Positions 1 through 6,368 of a stretch of DNA of 10,299 bases are shown here, piece by piece. The translations under genes were made by a program, and so were the position numbers. This DNA is from Gammaproteobacteria bacterium (lineage in GTDB: Bacteria > Pseudomonadota > Gammaproteobacteria > Xanthomonadales > Rhodanobacteraceae): NCBI GenBank assembly GCA_005877675.1, contig VBNZ01000150.1, positions 13,624 through 23,922 of the forward strand. The letters are read 5' to 3'. The notes under the pieces are model-generated. The model worked only from the letters and a program-made list of their open reading frames with translations. It did not search any database and was not told where the DNA came from. The first letter of the stretch is position 1, and each line of letters begins with the position of its first letter.

Positions 1-1044
1 GAAGTGCGTGGCGCATTGCTGCTCGAACAATCGGGCGATGCGCTGCCGCTGCTGACCAATCGCGCGCTGCTGATGCTGAGCGCGGTCAGCATCGGGGTGC
101 TCGTGCTGACTGCGAGCATCCTGTTCGGCGTGTTCAGCGTGCTCGGCGGGCGCATCCGTCGCCTGCGAGACGCGACCGAGCTTGCGGTGCGCACTAGTGG
201 AAAAGTGGATCGTACCGGATTAGGCCCGGCCGCATTGCCGCTGCTCCATGCACGCGACGAACTCGGCGATCTCGCGCGCAGTTTCGCGCGGCTGCTCGAC
301 GAGGTCGCTGCCTACACCGACTATCTGCGCACGCTCGCATCGAAACTGTCGCACGAGCTGCAGACGCCGCTCGCGATCGTCAAATCCTCGCTCGATAATC
401 TCGATCAGCAGGCGGTGCCGGCCGATGCGCGCACCTACCTCGCGCGCGCGCGCGGCGGCGCCGAACGTCTCGGCGCCATCGTGCGCGCGATGAGCGAGGC
501 GAGCCGCATGGAGCGCGCGATCGCCGGTGTCGAAGGCGAGGATTTCGACCTTGCCGCTGTCGTGCGCGGCTGCGCCGAGGCCTATCGACCGCTGCTCGCG
601 CCGCGCCGCGTCGAATGCGAGATCGCCATGGCACCGCTGCCGATGCACGGCGCACCCGAATTGATCGCGCAGGCGCTGGACAAGCTCGTCGACAACGCGA
701 AGAGCTTCACGCCGGCCGATGGCTGGATTCGCCTCGCCTTGGCGCCACGCGAGGACGGTGCCGACATCACGGTTGCGAATTCCGGGCCGTCGTTGCCGGA
801 CTTCATGAGCGAACGCCTGTTCGAATCGCTGGTCAGCCTGCGCCCCTCGACCGGCGCGCCGCATGTCACCGATCCGGGCGCGCGGGCGGATGCGCCGCAT
901 CTCGGCCTGGGTCTGCACGTCGTGCGCCTGATCGCAGAACTGCATCGCGGCAGCGCGAGTGCGAGCAATCTTGCCGACGGCAGCGGCGTCGAGTTCCGCC
1001 TGCATCTGCGCGGCACACCGCGCAGGTCGCTGGTCGGCGCATGA
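1..1044 (+). CDS. Membrane sensor histidine kinase (5' end missing)
   Basis: This is the C-terminal 347 residues of a sensor histidine kinase; the reading frame is already open at base 1, so the sensor part lies outside the window. In order: a transmembrane helix (about residues 22-48 of the fragment), a HAMP-like linker rich in Arg and Glu (about 49-105), a HisKA segment with the H-box SHELQTPLA (phospho-acceptor His118), an N-box KLVDNAK (Asn232), and a G2 box HLGLGL (300-305). The G1 box is degenerate: the usual DxGxG reads NSGPS at 260-264. The pattern YLRTLASKLSHEL, together with LFESLVSLR after the G1 box, reminds me of the histidine kinases of proteobacterial dedicated sortase systems, but this is recall and no sortase gene is visible. 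It should autophosphorylate at the inner membrane and pass phosphate to a response regulator, probably encoded upstream. Confidence 0.9.
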   Translation, partial: EVRGALLLEQSGDALPLLTNRALLMLSAVSIGVLVLTASILFGVFSVLGGRIRRLRDATELAVRTSGKVDRTGLGPAALPLLHARDELGDLARSFARLLDEVAAYTDYLRTLASKLSHELQTPLAIVKSSLDNLDQQAVPADARTYLARARGGAERLGAIVRAMSEASRMERAIAGVEGEDFDLAAVVRGCAEAYRPLLAPRRVECEIAMAPLPMHGAPELIAQALDKLVDNAKSFTPADGWIRLALAPREDGADITVANSGPSLPDFMSERLFESLVSLRPSTGAPHVTDPGARADAPHLGLGLHVVRLIAELHRGSASASNLADGSGVEFRLHLRGTPRRSLVGA

Positions 1045-1061
1045 GCGCCAAAAGAATTTTA

Positions 1062-1158
1062 GCCACGGATTACACGGATAACGCAGATCGATCAGCGAGC
1101 ATCGCGCAAATCTTGCACGGTTACTGCTTCTATCCGTGATATCCGTGTAATCCGCGGC
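1062..1158. repeat. Intergenic inverted repeat with 18-bp arms
   Basis: The arms are 1062-1079 (gccacggattacacggat) and 1141-1158. The right arm, reverse-complemented, matches the left at 17 of 18 bases; the spacer is 61 bases. A weaker second copy of the CGGATA-type unit follows inside each arm. Runs of 'cacggattacacggat' are familiar as dispersed intergenic repeats in gammaproteobacterial genomes, so this is probably one member of a repeat family. It lies 18 bases after the kinase stop and could also fold as a transcription barrier. An A-rich run, not a T-rich one, follows the right arm, so it does not look like a forward-strand intrinsic terminator. Confidence 0.75.
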
Positions 1159-1190
1159 AAAAAAAAGCACTTGCTCGGAACCTTACGAGT

Positions 1191-1229
1191 GCCAAGTCAT
1201 TGGCGTCGCGCGCGCGGGCTTGCTATCTT
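1191..1229 (+). promoter_or_regulatory. Putative trpE promoter with overlapping small palindrome
   Basis: A -35-like TTGGCG (1200-1205), an 18-base spacer and an extended -10 TGC-TATCTT (-10 hexamer at 1224-1229) lie 29 bases before the chosen trpE start. A short inverted repeat, GCCAA-gtca-TTGGC (1191-1204), overlaps the -35 and could be an operator half-site pair or chance. The leader would be only about 20-25 bases, which leaves no room for a Trp-rich leader peptide or an attenuator. Base matches are seen directly; the function is inferred. Confidence 0.45.
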
Positions 1230-1258
1230 CCCCCCGCCCGGTTGCCAGAACAACAATC

Positions 1259-2734
1259 ATGATTTCGCGCGAACAATTTGCCGCGCTCGCGGCGCAAGGT
1301 TACAACCGCATTCCGGTTGTGCGCGAGGTGCTGTCCGACCTCGACACGCCGCTGACGGTGTACCTCAAGCTTGCCGATGGGCCGTACACCTATCTGCTCG
1401 AATCGGTCGAGGGCGGCGCGCGCTGGGGACGCTATTCGATCATCGGCCTGCCGGCGCGGCGCGTGTTGCGCATCTACGGCAAGCGCCTGGAAATCGAGGA
1501 AGAAGGCGAGGTCGTCGAGAGCCGCGAAGTCGCCGACCCGCTGGCAGAAGTTGCCGCGATCAAGGCTTCGTATCGCGTGCCCGCGATCGAGGGTCTGCCG
1601 AAGTTCGCCGGCGGCATGGTCGGCTACTTCGGCCACGAATGCGCGAGCTATATCGAGCCGAAGATTCGCGCCGACGCCAATCCCGACATGCTCGGCATGC
1701 CCGATATTTTCCTGATGCTGGCCGAGCAGCTCGCGGTGTTCGACAACCTCACCGGCAAGCTGTATCTGATCGTCAACGCCGATCCGCACCAGCCGCGCGC
1801 CTACACGCGTGCGCAGTACCGTCTGGATTCGCTGCAGCACCGCCTGCGTTCGTCGAGCGCGGCGTATCCGGATTTCGTCAATCCGCAGGCGATCGACGAA
1901 TCGCATTTCGTCTCGAGTTTTCCCAAGGACCAGTATCTCGCCGCGGTCGCACGCGCGAAGGAATACGTGTTTGCCGGCGATGTATTCCAGGTGCAGATCA
2001 GCCAGCGCCTGTCGGTGCCGTTCCATTCGCGTCCGCTTGATGTCTATCGCGCGCTGCGCGCACTGAATCCGTCGCCGTACATGTACTACCTCGACTTGGG
2101 GGCGGAAAAGATCATCGGCTCCTCGCCTGAGATTCTCGTGCGCGCACAAGGCGGACAGGTCGTGCTGCGCCCGATCGCCGGCACGCGCCGGCGCGGTCAC
2201 ACGCCCGAGGACGATCTTGCGATGGAGGCCGAACTGCTCGCCGATCCGAAGGAACGCGCGGAGCACCTGATGCTGATCGATCTGGGACGCAACGATGTCG
2301 GGCGTATCGCCGAGACCGGCAGCGTCGAGCTCACCGCGAACATGCTCGTCGAGCGCTATTCGCATGTGATGCATATCGTTTCCGAAGTCGTCGGCAAGCT
2401 CAAGCCGGGCCTGTCCTTCATGGACGTGTTTCGCGCGACGTTCCCCGCGGGCACGCTGACCGGTGCGCCCAAAGTGCGTGCGATGGAAGTGATCGCCGAG
2501 CTTGAGCCGGTGAAGCGCGGCGTTTACGGTGGCGCGATCGGCTACTGGAACTGGCACGATGAGGCCGATCTCGCGATCGCGATTCGCACCGCGATCGTGC
2601 AGAACGGCCAGCTGCACGTGCAGGCCGCCGGCGGTGTCGTCGCCGACTCGGTGCCCGAGCTCGAATGGAAGGAAACGATGAACAAGTGCCGCGCACTGTT
2701 CCGCGCGGTCGAGCAGGCGGCGCGGGGGCTGTAA
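1259..2734 (+). CDS. trpE: Anthranilate synthase component I
   Basis: TrpE (491 aa) makes anthranilate from chorismate using ammonia supplied by TrpG, the first committed step of tryptophan synthesis, in the cytoplasm. The N-terminal domain carries the LLES motif (46-49) of the tryptophan feedback site. The NPSPYMYY segment, also near that site, comes later. The C-terminal chorismate-binding domain has GSSPEIL, RPIAGTRRRG, LIDLGRNDVGR (around 340-350) and FPAGTLTGAPKVRAME (from about 395), all intact, so the enzyme should be active and Trp-sensitive. The length is normal for the family. I chose ATG 1259 (MISREQFAALAAQGYNRIP) because this N-terminus matches the family; an in-frame TTG at 1220 would add 13 unlikely residues and overlaps the predicted -10. 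No strong ribosome binding site is visible. trpG is about 1 kb downstream, behind opposite-strand genes. Confidence 0.97.
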   Translation: MISREQFAALAAQGYNRIPVVREVLSDLDTPLTVYLKLADGPYTYLLESVEGGARWGRYSIIGLPARRVLRIYGKRLEIEEEGEVVESREVADPLAEVAAIKASYRVPAIEGLPKFAGGMVGYFGHECASYIEPKIRADANPDMLGMPDIFLMLAEQLAVFDNLTGKLYLIVNADPHQPRAYTRAQYRLDSLQHRLRSSSAAYPDFVNPQAIDESHFVSSFPKDQYLAAVARAKEYVFAGDVFQVQISQRLSVPFHSRPLDVYRALRALNPSPYMYYLDLGAEKIIGSSPEILVRAQGGQVVLRPIAGTRRRGHTPEDDLAMEAELLADPKERAEHLMLIDLGRNDVGRIAETGSVELTANMLVERYSHVMHIVSEVVGKLKPGLSFMDVFRATFPAGTLTGAPKVRAMEVIAELEPVKRGVYGGAIGYWNWHDEADLAIAIRTAIVQNGQLHVQAAGGVVADSVPELEWKETMNKCRALFRAVEQAARGL

Positions 2735-2740
2735 ATCCGG

Positions 2741-2769
2741 TTGCCTGGATCACGCGCGCCTGCTACAAC
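2741..2769 (+). promoter_or_regulatory. Putative promoter of the small gene at 2801
   Basis: TTGCCT (2741-2746), a 17-base spacer and an extended -10 TGC-TACAAC (-10 at 2764-2769) start six bases after the trpE stop. The layout resembles sigma-70 promoters of xanthomonads. It suggests that the small gene is transcribed independently as well as by read-through from trpE. Confidence 0.55.
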
Positions 2770-2800
2770 GGCGGACGTGACGTTGCGAGGGGGGCTTGCG

Positions 2801-3046
2801 ATGAACGACCACGAACGGCGGCGTGCGGCTGCGAAACCGCAGCGGCTGATGCAGCGCGAACTCAACGATTCGCAGCTGATAACGCTACGCTCGCTCGAGG
2901 CGTACGGCTGGGAACTCAAGTTCATCCGCCGTCCGGCTTTCAAGGAAGCGGTGCCTGTCGTATTCGATGGCGAGCGCAAGAAATTCGCCGTGCTCAAGGC
3001 GGACGGCGAGCTCGATGAGAGCCCCGGGTTCGATATCCGCGGGTGA
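2801..3046 (+). CDS. Conserved-looking small protein of unknown function (81 aa)
   Basis: This encodes an 81-residue soluble, highly charged protein with no signal peptide or membrane helix. The start ATG 2801 is preceded by a clear ribosome binding site, AGGGGG (about 2788-2793); a longer in-frame start at 2741 lacks one and would overlap the promoter. The N-terminus is basic (NDHERRRAAAKPQRLMQREL), and the middle reads YGWELKFIRRPAFKEAVPVVF. The end, DESPGFDIRG, gives a compact beta-rich impression. It resembles short hypothetical proteins I associate with Xanthomonadales genomes, but I know of no demonstrated function. Its position after trpE does not in itself imply a role in tryptophan synthesis. 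Confidence 0.8.
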   Translation: MNDHERRRAAAKPQRLMQRELNDSQLITLRSLEAYGWELKFIRRPAFKEAVPVVFDGERKKFAVLKADGELDESPGFDIRG

Positions 3047-3083
3047 CCGCTGGCGCAAGCAACCTGCGACATCCTCATTACGC

Positions 3084-3131
3084 TTGAGAGCGGTCGCCGT
3101 GTTTGATGTTCCTGGCGACCGCTTGGCTCAA
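3084..3131. terminator. Strong hairpin between convergent genes
   Basis: AGCGGTCGCC (3089-3098) pairs perfectly with GGCGACCGCT (3114-3123) across a 15-base loop. The stem can be lengthened by TTGAG (3084-3088) pairing with CTCAA (3127-3131), with three bulged bases. It sits in the 88-base gap between the plus-strand gene ending at 3046 and the minus-strand gene ending at 3135, the expected place for a bidirectional terminator. No T-run follows on either strand, so termination is inferred from structure and position only. Confidence 0.55.
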
Positions 3132-3134
3132 CCC

Positions 3135-3380
3135 TCAACCGAATGAGCTTACATTTTTCGCGGCCGTGTTGAATCGCTCGACTGCATAACCGGCGAGTCC
3201 TTTCGCCAATTGCTTGTCGGCGATGCCACGAGACGCGTCGAGTAGCGAGAGGGACACAAGAACCTCTCGGGCGACCTCGGTCAGGCGTTGATCGATGGGC
3301 GGGCCCGGCCAACAACCGCCGTGGATCGCTTTCCAGAGTGCAATCGCGTTGAGGACCGCTTGCTCTTCGTGCAATGACAT
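3135..3380 (-). CDS. Small hypothetical protein (81 aa)
   Basis: This minus-strand gene encodes 81 residues starting MSLHEEQAVLNAIALWKAIHGG. The start is well supported: AAGGAGAG lies about 6 bases upstream of ATG 3380 on the minus strand. The protein looks mostly alpha-helical (ALWKAIHGG, then LTEVAREVLVSLSLLDAS and GLAGYAVERFNTA), with a Trp-Pro-Gly-Pro-Pro turn near residue 24. It has no signal peptide or membrane segment. I do not recognise the family. It is transcribed against the trp genes and helps separate trpE from trpG. Its codon choice is less GC-biased than in the trp genes, which would fit later arrival at this locus. Confidence 0.72.
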   Translation of the reverse strand: MSLHEEQAVLNAIALWKAIHGGCWPGPPIDQRLTEVAREVLVSLSLLDASRGIADKQLAKGLAGYAVERFNTAAKNVSSFG

Positions 3381-3540
3381 AGTTCTCTCCTTGAAAACGG
3401 ATAAACCCCTTGCCTCGCAGCCTTGAGCGAAGCACTTTCCCGCATCAACCTGTCGCCGATGGTCACGGACGCGTTGCCTGCAGGAAGTGCCGCACCGATA
3501 TCGGCCGCGCAGTGGAATCTTCAGCAAGCCTCGCCGCCGA
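3381..3540. other. Intergenic stretch without a convincing gene
   Basis: This stretch lies between the 64-aa minus-strand ORF and the 81-aa minus-strand gene. It contains the ribosome binding site of the 81-aa gene at its left edge (3381-3388, opposite strand) and an 8-bp palindrome CCTGCAGG at about 3478-3485. I see no RNA gene, no clear promoter and no repeat. A plus-strand frame from TTG 3423 is open for 78 codons but has no ribosome binding site and no recognisable content. Confidence 0.5.
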
Positions 3541-3735
3541 TTACACGTTCACAATCTGCAGGGAGTGCAGGCCAGACTGCTGCCCAGAAATGCGATCAAT
3601 GCCGACTCCGGCAAGCGGGCTGCCCGACAACGAAGCGTTCAAGTGCACTTCACGTATAGAATGTGTCCACACCCGAATCGCCGCTGCGCATGTGGTCGAT
3701 TCGTCAAAGCTGATGATCGATAGGTAAAGTTTCAT
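3541..3735 (-). CDS. Possible small ORF abutting the trpG start (64 aa)
   Basis: A minus-strand ORF of 64 residues begins MKLYLSIISFDESTTC and ends HSLQIVNV. Its ATG (3735-3733) and the trpG ATG (3736-3738) sit back to back in a single CATATG. A GAGGAG motif lies three bases upstream of this start, inside trpG, which is closer than ideal. The amino-acid mix looks protein-like, unlike the Arg-rich translations of shadow frames here. I count roughly 64% G/C at third positions, clearly less than in trpG. I recognise no domain. It may be a real small gene, the remnant of a longer one, or a chance frame that continues open into the trpG antisense strand. Confidence 0.35.
   Translation of the reverse strand: MKLYLSIISFDESTTCAAAIRVWTHSIREVHLNASLSGSPLAGVGIDRISGQQSGLHSLQIVNV
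3655..3662 (+). promoter_or_regulatory. Possible -10 element for trpG
   Basis: TATAGAAT contains TAGAAT (3657-3662), a five-of-six match to the sigma-70 -10, about 75 bases before the trpG start. No good -35 is found at the right distance. A promoter of some kind is expected here, because opposite-strand genes separate trpG from trpE, but this assignment is weak. It would lie inside the possible 64-aa minus-strand ORF. Confidence 0.25.
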
Positions 3736-4332
3736 ATGCTCCTCATGATCGACAACTACGACTCCTTCACCTACAACCTCGTGCAGTATCTGGGCGAGCT
3801 CGGCGAGGACGTGCACGTAGTACGCAACGACGCACTGACGGTGGAGGAAATCCGCAAGCTCAATCCGGCGCGCATCGTGATCTCTCCCGGACCCGGCACG
3901 CCCGACGACGCGGGGGTGACGCTGGAGCTGATCGCCAAGCTTGGCGCGCAGGTTCCGATCCTCGGCGTGTGCCTCGGTCACCAGAGCATCGGCCAGGTGT
4001 TCGGCGGTAAGGTCGTGCGCGCGCGCGAGATCATGCACGGCAAGACCTCGCCGATTTATCACAAGGGCGTCGGCGTGTTCGCTTCTCTGCCCAATCCGTT
4101 CATCGCGACGCGTTATCATTCTCTCATTGTGGAAAAATCCACTTTGCCGAATTGTCTCGAGGTGACGGCGTGGACGCAGCATGCGGATGGCAGCCTCGAT
4201 GAAATCATGGGCCTGCGCCACAAGGCGCTGCCGATCGAAGGCGTGCAGTTCCACCCGGAGTCGATTCTGACCGAGCATGGCCACACGCAGCTGCGCAACT
4301 TTCTGCATGCGCCTGCGCTGGCTGCGGCCTGA
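3736..4332 (+). CDS. trpG: Anthranilate synthase component II (glutamine amidotransferase)
   Basis: TrpG (198 aa) hydrolyses glutamine and channels ammonia to TrpE. It is a class I glutamine amidotransferase of normal stand-alone length, not fused to TrpD. The family opening MLLMIDNYDSFTYNLVQYL is present, followed by the oxyanion motif PGPGTPDDAG (51-60). The nucleophile elbow is GVCLGHQ (Cys79), and HPES supplies the other triad members (His173, Glu175). The start ATG 3736 gives the canonical N-terminus, and a weak AGGT/AAAG lies upstream. It is followed after nine bases by trpD. Such a protein could also serve 4-amino-4-deoxychorismate synthase (PabA role), since one subunit often serves both pathways. 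Confidence 0.96.
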   Translation: MLLMIDNYDSFTYNLVQYLGELGEDVHVVRNDALTVEEIRKLNPARIVISPGPGTPDDAGVTLELIAKLGAQVPILGVCLGHQSIGQVFGGKVVRAREIMHGKTSPIYHKGVGVFASLPNPFIATRYHSLIVEKSTLPNCLEVTAWTQHADGSLDEIMGLRHKALPIEGVQFHPESILTEHGHTQLRNFLHAPALAAA

Positions 4333-4341
4333 ATCCGTGCC

Positions 4342-5382
4342 ATGAGCATCACCCCGCAACAGGCGCTGCAGCGCACGATCGAGCATCGCGAGATATTCCA
4401 CGACGAGATGATCGCGCTGATGCGGCAGATCATGCGCGGCGAAGTTTCGGCGCCGATGATCGCTGCGATTCTCGCTGGCTTGCGTGTGAAGAAAGAAACC
4501 GTCGGCGAAATCGCCGCCGCCGCGAGCGTGATGCGCGAGATGGCGGCCAGGGTCCCACTGGCTGACACCGACAACCTCGTGGATATCGTCGGCACCGGCG
4601 GCGATGGTTCGAACACCTTCAACATTTCGACCGCATCGATGTTCGTCGTTGCCGCGGCAGGCGCACGCGTGGCCAAACACGGCAATCGCAGTGCCTCGTC
4701 GAAATCGGGCAGCGCCGACGTGCTCGAGACCTTTGGCGCTGTGATCGACCTTGCACCGGCGCAGGTGGCACAATGTCTGAACGAGACCGGCATCGGATTT
4801 ATGTACGCGCCGGTGCATCATCCGGCGATGAAGCAGGTCGCGCCGGTGCGGCGCGAAATGGGCGTGCGCACGCTGTTCAACATCCTCGGCCCGCTGACCA
4901 ATCCCGCCGGCGCGCCGCATATCCTCATGGGCGTGTTCCATCCCGATCTCGTCGGCATCCAGGTGCGCGTGCTGCAGCGCCTCGGCGCGCGCAACGCGCT
5001 GGTCGTATGGGGGCGCGACGGCATGGACGAAATCTCGCTCGCGGGGCCGACCCTGGTCGGCGAGCTGCGCGAAGGCACGGTGCGCGAATACGAGATCGAG
5101 CCGGCACAATTCGGCCTCGAGCTGGCCGACAGCGCGGGCTTGCGCGTCGAAACCCCCGACGAGTCACGTGCGCGCGTGCTCGAAGCGCTTGAGAACCGCG
5201 ACGGCGCGGCGCGCGATATCGTCGCCTTGAACGCGGGTGCCGCGCTGTACGCTGCGGGCGTCGCCGACTCGATTGGCAACGGCCTCTCGCGCGCGCGCGA
5301 CGCGCTGGCGCGCGGTGCGGCGCGCGCGAAGCTTGATCAATTCGTACAAGCGACACAGCGCATCAAAGCTTCACTGCCATGA
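4342..5382 (+). CDS. trpD: Anthranilate phosphoribosyltransferase
   Basis: TrpD (346 aa) joins anthranilate to phosphoribosyl pyrophosphate. An N-terminal helical domain (1-75) is followed by the PRPP-binding GTGGDGSNTFNIST (84-97). Next come KHGNRSASSKSGSADVLE (112-129), which binds anthranilate and PRPP, then NILGPLTNP (180-188), and DGMDE (226-230) with the metal-binding acidic residues. All key motifs are intact and the length is normal. It starts nine bases after trpG and is surely co-transcribed with it. No obvious Shine-Dalgarno sequence precedes the ATG, so translation may be coupled. The 194 bases to trpC are taken up by a repeat element. Confidence 0.97.
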   Translation: MSITPQQALQRTIEHREIFHDEMIALMRQIMRGEVSAPMIAAILAGLRVKKETVGEIAAAASVMREMAARVPLADTDNLVDIVGTGGDGSNTFNISTASMFVVAAAGARVAKHGNRSASSKSGSADVLETFGAVIDLAPAQVAQCLNETGIGFMYAPVHHPAMKQVAPVRREMGVRTLFNILGPLTNPAGAPHILMGVFHPDLVGIQVRVLQRLGARNALVVWGRDGMDEISLAGPTLVGELREGTVREYEIEPAQFGLELADSAGLRVETPDESRARVLEALENRDGAARDIVALNAGAALYAAGVADSIGNGLSRARDALARGAARAKLDQFVQATQRIKASLP

Positions 5383-5406
5383 AGATTCCGCGACTTTGCC
5401 CAAGCT

Positions 5407-5563
5407 CGTCATTCCCGCGAAAGCGGGACTGCGAAGGCAGGATGCCGGAGCGAACATTCGCGCAGCGAATGGCCGGAAGGGCAAACTGCTGATGCAGTTT
5501 GTAATCCAGTTTTTTCTTTTTGAAGCGAGACCAAGATGGATTGCCGCTTTCGCGGGAATGACG
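5407..5563. repeat. REP/MITE-like element with 20-bp terminal inverted repeats
   Basis: The ends 5407-5426 (cgtcattcccgcgaaagcgg) and 5544-5563 are perfect 20-base inverted repeats, and each end is itself a CCCGC-gaaa-GCGGG type hairpin. Inside are two more perfect hairpins: CATTCGC-gca-GCGAATG (5455-5471) and CAAACTGC-tgat-GCAGTTTG (5482-5501). The end sequence is the very widespread proteobacterial intergenic repeat that gives 'VIPAKAG' and 'AFAGMT' when wrongly translated. The element has no coding capacity. It ends 13 bases before the trpC start, next to its ribosome binding site. Confidence 0.85.
5482..5521 (+). terminator. Possible attenuating hairpin and T-run between trpD and trpC
   Basis: Within the repeat element, an eight-base perfect stem with a four-base loop (5482-5501) is followed seven bases later by TTTTTTCTTTT (from about 5510). 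The gap to the T-run is longer than in a classic intrinsic terminator, so partial termination is the most that can be proposed. If it works, trpC and the HAD gene would be expressed below trpGD. Confidence 0.35.
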
Positions 5564-5576
5564 GCAGAGAGAAACA

Positions 5577-6368
5577 ATGAGCGATATTCTGAAGAAAATC
5601 CTCGCGCGCAAAGTCGAGGAAATCCGCGAGCGCAGCGCGCGCGTGGCGTTGCGCGAACTTTCAGCGCGCGCAGCCGAGGCGCCGCCGCCGCGCGGATTTC
5701 TTGACGCGCTCGAAGCAAAGATCATCGCAGGACACGCCGGTGTGATCGCCGAGGTGAAGAAAGCGAGTCCGTCGAAAGGCGTAATGCGCCCAGATTTCCG
5801 TCCCTTGGAGATTGCGCGCAGCTACGAGCGCGGTGGCGCGGCCTGTCTGTCAGTGCTGACCGACGTGGATTTCTTCCAGGGTGCCGATGCGTATTTGCAG
5901 GAGGCGCGTGCGGCCTGCGCACTGCCGGTGCTGCGCAAGGACTTCACCGTCGACGCGTATCAGATTTACGAGGCACGTGCGCTTGGCGCGGATTGCATTC
6001 TGCTGATCGTCGCCGCGCTCGGCGATGCGGCGCTCGCCGAGTTCACCGCCCTGGCGCACGAACTGGGCATGGATGTGCTGGTCGAGGCGCACGACGCCGA
6101 GGAACTCGAACGTGCGCTGGCGACACCTGCCGGCCTCATCGGCATCAACAACCGCAATCTACGCACCTTCGAAACCTCGCTCGATACCACGCTGAACCTG
6201 CGCGCGCGCGTGCCCGCCGACCGCCTGCTCGTCACCGAAAGCGGGATCAATTCGCGCGCGGACGTCATGCGTATGCAACAAGCGAACGTGAACGCCTTTC
6301 TCGTCGGCGAAACGTTTATGCGCGCAGCCGATCCGGGTGCGGAATTGCGCGCACTGTTTCACACTTGA
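5577..6368 (+). CDS. trpC: Indole-3-glycerol phosphate synthase
   Basis: TrpC (263 aa) is a monofunctional TIM-barrel enzyme that decarboxylates and cyclises CdRP to indole-3-glycerol phosphate. The expected catalytic and phosphate-binding residues are all visible: EVKKASPSKG (Glu59, Lys61), LRKDF (Lys121), VEAH (Glu170), INNRNL (Asn191) and ESGI (Glu221, Ser222). It has no fused TrpF domain. ATG 5577 gives the usual MSDILKKILARKVEEI start and follows an AGAGAG motif at a suitable distance. It continues the trpGD group after the intervening repeat. The next gene begins at its stop codon or just after it. Confidence 0.97.
   Translation: MSDILKKILARKVEEIRERSARVALRELSARAAEAPPPRGFLDALEAKIIAGHAGVIAEVKKASPSKGVMRPDFRPLEIARSYERGGAACLSVLTDVDFFQGADAYLQEARAACALPVLRKDFTVDAYQIYEARALGADCILLIVAALGDAALAEFTALAHELGMDVLVEAHDAEELERALATPAGLIGINNRNLRTFETSLDTTLNLRARVPADRLLVTESGINSRADVMRMQQANVNAFLVGETFMRAADPGAELRALFHT

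Noticed and set aside
1045..1258. Possible Trp leader peptide and attenuator before trpE
   Set aside because: No short ORF with adjacent Trp codons and no alternative stem-loops were found; the only structure is the dispersed-type inverted repeat.
1223..2617. Long open frame on the minus strand opposite trpE (464 codons); similar long frames lie opposite trpG/trpD and opposite the kinase genes
   Set aside because: High GC with strong third-position bias keeps antisense frames open. The translations are Arg/His/Ala-rich and match no family, while the plus strand encodes clear enzymes.
3423..3659. Plus-strand frame of 78 codons from TTG, containing KCDQCRLRQAGC
   Set aside because: There is no ribosome binding site, the content is low-information (Ser, Ala and Gln rich), and the CxxC looks accidental. 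It opposes the better-looking minus-strand ORF.
5383..5576. Open frames through the trpD-trpC gap, including one with VIPAKAG and AFAGMT
   Set aside because: These are translations of the REP-like repeat arms, a known source of false ORFs.
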